A DNA stretch of 64,000 bases from Pestalotiopsis fici W106-1 (taxonomy: Eukaryota; Ascomycota; Sordariomycetes; Amphisphaeriales; Sporocadaceae). The stretch is from assembly GCF_000516985.1 (NCBI RefSeq), contig NW_006917103.1, forward strand, positions 1 through 64,000, written 5' to 3'. Under the pieces are notes generated by a model. It did not search any database. It saw only the letters and a list, made by a program, of their open reading frames with translations, and was not told the origin of the DNA. Every line of letters starts with the position of its first letter. Position 1 is the stretch's first letter. A program made the translations under genes and the position numbers. Below are positions 57,701 through 64,000 of this stretch, piece by piece.

Positions 57701-60700
57701 TGTAGCAAAATGTTCCATGCGATGCTCCAGTTTCGCTGCGCTTGGGATTTCGAACTTGCTCGAATGGTACGGGGAGCCGAGTAAGGGCCGACGAACCCAT
57801 GGCATACGCTTGCGCGGCGGTCGAGCTAAGGGACGAACAGCGCGGAAGGTAATGAGTAGGGCACCCGAAACCCCATGGCAATATTATGTCATGCATGCAA
57901 TGCGTTGCGAATGCCATCCGATCAATCGATCCAGTCGTTTTGCGCCTATTTTCCTCGGACCTAGGTTGCGAGGAGCGAGGGAGTGCGACTCTTGGCGCCT
58001 CCAACATTGCCTCCAACATTTGGTTATAATCCTGTCGTATGAGGCTCTACACCATGGCTGAGTTGAATATCATGTCTGGTGCAGACGGTGCAAGAAACAT
58101 GCTTGCTGACTTTGACTTTTTTTTTTTACCTTGGGTAGTCTGGAAGGTGCTGGCGACAATATCTTTCGCAATGTAACCATTCCTAGTCTTGACTGGAGGA
58201 GTGGACGGATACTTGTAAACATTGGACTCTAGCGAAACTGCGTCTCCACATTCCTCGTTGCAGCTTGCAAGTTTGATGAATCGATCAGTTGCCGTGACTG
58301 TGTATATAGATTTTCCTCAAAGAGGCCTCGATTTTTTTAGTGTACTCTTTTTTCCCTTAACAATAATAATAGTTGCATGTTTCAAGACAAATTTCGGGCT
58401 TACTTTTTGTACTCGGCCGGCAATTTATAATAAATTTCCCCTTGTATTGTTTATCCAGATGTTAAGGGTAGACCTTGCAGCCTGGGAGCGCCAGAGGAAA
58501 GGAGAAAAAAGGGCCAAAGAATAATGAGAGATGCTGCTTTCTGATAGCTTTAAATTTTCAAGATGAACATAATGCAAGCGAACGGCATTTTTTCAAATTT
58601 GTAGGAGATTATGATTACAGTAATTCATGAGGCATATACATAACTTGGAGTAGAGCTAGTGTGCACCTTGACACTTTTGCGAATTTCCACGTTTATACCA
58701 AGAAAACCGTTGGATTAATGAATGTTTTAGAGTTGAGCACCGTGCTTGACATTTTGGCTGCCATGTGGACATTAGAAGCTGTAACCCTAATCACGTACCT
58801 AGGTTACCTGCTTGACAGGTCGGTCATGACCAGCATTATCAAAGAAATGTTTATCTAGGTACCTTGATCTTTCAGCTTAATGGTTCCGGAACCACAAAAG
58901 GTATTTTGGGCAACGGCAGTCGCGCCGCATTACCATCAACGTTTCTTGTATACTCTTTACCGAGTCGAGTTCTCATTCTCGCCCGCAATCGGGTTTATTC
59001 GTGACACGCGGATAACTATACAGGAATGAAATCAACAGATGGGATGATATTGCTGAAGCAGTCAGCTGCCCATTGGGTTCCATTGTGTCACGAGTCTATT
59101 CCGATATTCCAAGCTTACCAGTGACAGCTTACTCCGCAACTTGTCAGCACTCGGGGATCCAATCACAACTGACACAGCTTCCTTTGGGCCTTGTTCAATC
59201 CATTTCATACCCACTCATTCGTTTATTGTGCATACTACTGCAACGAGTCGATTTCAGCAGTTCTGAGAGCAAGGACTACACAACGCCCGCGGCGGATCAT
59301 TTACATCTGCGGGGCGCCGTAGGCAATATTCTGAAACACACCCTCGTCCATGTTTTCTGTAAACGTTCTGCTCAGTGCCTTAGTAAATAACAGAGACTGG
59401 ACCATTATGCCGTCATAGGTGTCAACAAAAGGCATGGCGTTTTGGTATCTAATACCGGGAATGACCAATTTGTTCCGGGAGCGCGAGCGCACTGCCTAAC
59501 AGTTGATTTGACTGCTTACCATTCCTTGCAAGGCCCTGGCTCTCGTCGTGTTTTTTTTTTTCCCTGCTCCCCTCATCCTGCTCTATCATGTGGAGAAACG
59601 TGCCGTTGGAACATGTAGACGCTTGAAATCCGCGGTAGCAATGGTGGATTTCTGTCAATGAGACTGTGTCGAAATGTTAGCGTAGGTTATCTGCTAAATA
59701 TCAGTGATACGTTGCGTTGTTTGGTACATGTGTTGTGTTTCTGGCATCTTTATCCGCGATATGCTTTCCCGTAATGAGACCTAGCTTTTAGTGGCTCGGG
59801 GGAGCTGTGGCTTTGGATACATGACATTGAATGGTGAACCAGCACACCGCCAAGCAGGGCCCGCCTGGAGTACCCGGTACACAAAAGATGGCTCACAAGT
59901 CAGCACGGCACCAACGACCGTTGCTCTTTGGGAACGAGGTAGTCCCAAACCAATGGAGCCGGCGTGCTTAGCTGCGAGCAACGGCCAAGATGGAGGTCCC
60001 GCCGGACAGTTTGGCGTGAAAAATTAGCCAGTTGCTAATGTGGTTGAGCGTTGAAAATCAACTGTACTTGACACATCCGAGGTCTTTACTCGTGCCGAAA
60101 GTTTTGGTCGCTGTGCGCTCCTGCTTCTTTTTCCCCAGGAGGAGCGGCACTTTGCCCAGGCTGTCGATATATTATTATTGTCTTATATTTAAATGTCGTC
60201 TTGAAAGTAAACATGTAGTCAAGCACGTACATGTGTTGTTGGCGCCACAGATGCTTGGAATTACATGGTATACCATCTCAGCAGTGGCTCAGAAAGAATG
60301 CCCATTTCCCCAGCCACGCAACGAGCTCACGCCATGTAAGTCCACCACAAGCACGCCCATCACATGCAGTCATTTCACCAAACCGCGCACATGGTGTCAT
60401 GTACGAGAGCCATGCCGGCGATTTGTTTCTGCGCCGTGTGATGAGGAACGCCCTAAAGATTTACTAACCTGGGTACTTTCTCAGCGGACAGCCTTTGCCT
60501 TTTTACAGAAAAAAGGAGACCAGCAGTCTAACACGAGCATCATTGCGAATAAGGAAAGAAGAAGAAAAAGCCGACTTGCTATCACATCCTTGTGTAATTA
60601 CATGATTGTTATTGCCACAATCGGGCTGCAATGAGCCTCCAAACTGTGCTCAAAAGAAAAGAATCAATAAGATAAAAATAAGATACCATGTACACTAGAA

Positions 60701-63700
60701 AAGATATCCACTCTGATGCAGTGCCAGCTCAGATCCTTGCGTTTGCCAATGAGGATGCGGCAATAACGGCTGGGCTCGGACTTGCCAACTGGGATGAGCT
60801 GGAGTGGTTGAAGATTGCTTCGTGAACGCGATCTTTTTACATGACTTTTTTTTTTTTTCCCTAGCAGAAAAATGTTAATAAGCACGTCTCGCCGATGGCC
60901 GAGATTATTAGGCGATGGGTCTGTCTACCCGGGTACCCCTAGCTCCATGCCGCAATATATCTAGTTTGTCGAGGACATGGACTCCCTAGTCTTTCAGACG
61001 GAAATTCCATCTATTTGCGTCCAAAAGAGGCACCTCATTTGAAAAAGGAAAAGGGAAAAAACGACTTGATATTACCGACTACTCATTAATTGGCAAAACT
61101 TGCCAGGGGGTAAGCTTTTTGCGGGAAAAACATTTTATGGGAAAGTGCAATGAACAACATGAGAATATACTATCGCGATAAACCCACATGTTGGGAGATT
61201 CACGTCGCCATAACATGAAGCCTCCCCGGCATGCCCAAATTTTTCCTCGTACGTTTTGGTTAATTAAATGGCAGACGGCCGGCCGCCGACCGCTATTCAG
61301 TTGACTTGTGGCGACTGACGAACAAGCCTTGGGCGGTTATGGACCTTGTTGACGTCACAGCACCATCTCAAACTGACTATATTCAAAAGAGTCCGTGGCC
61401 CCCGCTAATCGAACGCGTCTGGAGCAACTCATCCAGTTTAGTGGACTCGGAACGGGGCCCTCTAGAACAATGTCTAGTTTCCTTCCCAAAACTGTCTTTG
61501 GAGATTTACACGTAGATCCACCACAAAACCTACTCCTATTGATAGAACATGGTATCTAGTACGTTTTGTAAGTGTAGGCAAGTCATCTTTTAAATACCAC
61601 ACAAGGACGTAATTATGAGGAGAGAAGAAAAAGTCGTGCTGCATTGAAAGAGGTGAGCATACTTTGGACCACCATGAGCATCATTCATCCGCATTTGCAA
61701 AAGCTACAGTTCTCATGGGGGCCGGGAGACGCAGTGTTTATAAGACCCAACTTTTGATTTTCAATTGCCAATCCATGTCCCCTGAATCGAGGCATGCTCC
61801 TGTCCTTGTCGCGCTCAATACTTGCCAGTCAATCTCTATTCATCCACTCGATGGAAAAATATGTGGTAAAAATTCAAGACTATCAGTCATTTCCGAGGTA
61901 ATGAGTATACGTGCTTGTGCTGGAGGGAAAAGACTTGTAGAATTCGGCCGGATCGGCGACTGTCGCTTTGTGGCGCCTGAAAAGCTCTCATCACAAGGCG
62001 CGGCTATAGAACCAAGTTCAGTTGAGATCCATGCCTTGTCTATAAACGCACTGCTATAATTATGCTTATACAAGTAATTCAATAGTCGTTTTCACAAAAG
62101 AATTGCCAGCAGTAACCCATGTCATTTAGAGCACGAGATCTTTCACATGGACGACGCTTAGCAGTGTAGCTTATACGCGATACCCGTAGCCAGGCCGGCA
62201 CACAAGACAGTGGATGGGGTAAGACTTGGATAGCATTAAGATTGAGATCTAGCACCTAGGCCAGTTCTCCTTGGCAGGTCGGTACGTAGCAGTATCGAAA
62301 CCTACAGTTGCAGTGGGACATTCGGACCCTGGGATCTGGGATCTCGGGAACATCTGCACCACGGCAGCGGGTTGCCAATAGTCTGTATTCGCTCCATCTC
62401 CCAATCGAGCCAAAGTTGCAAAAAAGATACGCGCCCGAGGAGCAGGCGTCCTCTTTCTCCAAGCATCGCGACATGACCCTTTTTGGCTGACTGCCGAGCA
62501 TGCACCAACCGATGGGCCGGTAATCTTGACGATCCTGTAAGGGAACTGAATGGATTTTCTGCCCTACGTGTTATGCATATTACTCAAATAAGCGAGGCCC
62601 GGTAAGGCTCCTTGTCTGCAAATAAAAGATATGATTTCAAATAGTTCTTTCAAGCAAATGTTCAATTCTTGAACGCGGCTTTTTTTATTAGCTGTTGACG
62701 AACTGTACCCAATCCTCTACATTTGCAATCCAACACTCTGACATTGTTGACAGGCACTGCTCTGCCATGCACTTGTAGCAAGCATCATGGCAAATGAGCA
62801 AGGAAACATGACCATTCTGGGAGCTGTCAAAGCACTCTCTGGCCGTCTGACGTTTCAGTGTGACTTTACACCTTTCCTGTTCCTGAATCGCAATATCGCC
62901 AAGTACCCTGAACAGACACCTGCACCCTAATCTTCATGACATCAATGCAATGCGAAGCGGTCACAGTGTTGCATTGTGTATGACCCGATCAATTGGCTTC
63001 CGTTCCTGAAGAGCGAATTGGTAGATGACGCCCCTGTTCGTTTACCATTTTGTCCTTTTTCCCCCCAGTACTTTCAACGGCATCTAGCCCAATGCGGAAT
63101 CATTACCCCGAGAGCTTCAATGTTGCACTCGCCCGCCCACCGGATATGAGGTGATGCTGGAAAGTCTGGCGCTCATCAACCCTGACTTGTGGCACATTTC
63201 ACTGCCACCGTACCAGTTCTAGGCTATGCCTGTCTCTTGATATTTTACGCCGTTTTATGAAGCAATAAGCGAGGTGGGATCCAACTACTAATCAAATAAG
63301 AAAGCGATGCCCCAAAAGGCCCACGAAGGGATCACGTTCCGGCATGGTACCATTCCCCGCTGGGTTGGGTTACTCTGAAGCCTCAAGTGGCCCCATAATA
63401 GCATTAAACATTTAGTTTCTGTAAAAATTGTCAAGGCAGCGATATCAAAACAGCTGCCCACAATGTGTGCATGAGCCTACAAGTTATGTAATCCGACTAC
63501 GTACACGTCTACATTTCTTTGATTGCCCTGTTCATTTTGCCATCATGATTCGAGTTGCTGTCCTGTCCGACGTACCATGAAAGCCATTCTTTTTACAACC
63601 ACAGATTTTGACTGGATATAATCATCAAATCTTGAATTTCATGTATCATCATTCGGATGGTAAATGTCCAATACTGATCAACTGCGAGTTACATGAAATC

Positions 63701-64000
63701 TTTCCACTTGATCCAACATTCTTTCTAAACACACGCTCATGTGCTATTAGATTCCGTACAAGCAGCAAACCCCTGATTTGCCCGAGTTCAACACGAGCTC
63801 TTGGGCGCACATCTTGCTACATTTCGAGACAAGCAGTTGCAAATCTTGAGCCAACATGAGAATTTGCCACGCGGACAACAACTACGATGGCACCCAGCTG
63901 TTGCTCTCATTATTGGGCGCAGAACAATATGGTTGTGATCAAGGTGCATTTACAAGGCTCGTAATGGCCTCTGTTTAGATCCTAGAGCGTCACATTTCAG
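57701..64000. other. Gene-poor 6.3-kb stretch at the window end
   Basis: No confident gene was found. Open frames such as 60032-60634 (plus, 200 codons), 61664-62059 (plus, 131) and 59791-60027 (plus, 78) lack recognisable domains. A cysteine-rich possible exon is listed at 62688-62926. CCTAGGTA-like palindromes occur near 58797 and 58855. Confidence 0.5.
62688..62926 (-). CDS. Possible exon of a cysteine-rich protein (partial, doubtful)
   Basis: A 79-codon frame begins after an acceptor-like GATTAG and reads CRCLFRVLGDIAIQEQERCK, ECFDSSQNGH, LLICHDACYKCMAEQC and LSTMSECWIANVEDWVQFVNS, ending in TAA that overlaps an AATAAA polyadenylation-like word. The regular spacing of nine cysteines looks coding rather than random. 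No in-frame ATG exists in this exon and the upstream exon was not found. It could be the C-terminus of a small secreted or zinc-binding protein, or a relic. Confidence 0.3.

Noticed and set aside
60032..60634. 200-codon plus-strand ORF
   Set aside because: Composition is erratic (runs such as CFFFPRR, KERRRKSR) and no motif is seen; no splice or leader support.

Overview
This window is the end of a chromosome from a filamentous ascomycete, most plausibly an order Hypocreales fungus. Three CCCTAA telomere repeats occupy positions 1-18. Genes carry short spliceosomal introns (about 47-80 bp, mostly GT..AG with CTAAC/CTGAC-type branch sites). The gene set is typical of filamentous fungi: a SAT4-type membrane protein, a hydrolase/NB-ARC NLR, a CP2 factor, a tyrosinase, MFS and OPT transporters and small secreted proteins. 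The genus cannot be fixed from sequence alone.

Layout. Bases 1-5950 are strongly AT-rich, with TAA/TAG replacing CAA/CAG, the signature of repeat-induced point mutation (RIP). On the minus strand this block holds the remains of a telomere-linked RecQ-helicase-type gene (about 23-2740). It also holds a diverged 273-bp tandem duplication (3646-4193), two 78-82 bp inverted-repeat elements, a mutated tRNA-like sequence and a small minisatellite. Composition becomes normal near 5.95 kb.

From 6 to 11.2 kb lie an O-methyltransferase (-), a SAT4/rhodopsin-domain membrane protein (+) and a maltose-acetyltransferase-like protein (+). The methyltransferase and the acetyltransferase each need one single-base frameshift to be read through, so this trio looks like a decaying subtelomeric accessory locus, possibly a secondary-metabolism remnant.

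From 11.8 to 26.2 kb the genes are conserved: a Swiss-Army-Knife HAD-domain RNA-repair-like protein (+), a DHA1 MFS transporter (+), a roughly 1547-aa LipA-type hydrolase/NB-ARC protein (-) and a SNIP1/Pml1-like FHA protein (-). From 27 to 29.7 kb there are two small secreted cysteine-containing proteins on the minus strand. From 32 to 42.5 kb come a monocarboxylate-type MFS transporter, an OPT oligopeptide transporter and the DNA primase catalytic subunit, all on the plus strand. A secreted tyrosinase lies at 45.95-47.28 kb and a CP2/grainyhead-type transcription factor at about 52.9-55.6 kb (-).

The rest, notably 42.5-45.9, 47.3-52.8 and 55.6-64 kb, is gene-poor: only short unconvincing ORFs, purine/pyrimidine tracts and recurrent TACCTAGGTA-type palindromes. 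There is no operon logic. Essential genes (primase, SNIP1-like) are interleaved with environment-facing genes (transporters, tyrosinase, secreted proteins, NLR), as is common near fungal chromosome ends. No CRISPR array, rRNA or intact tRNA was seen.
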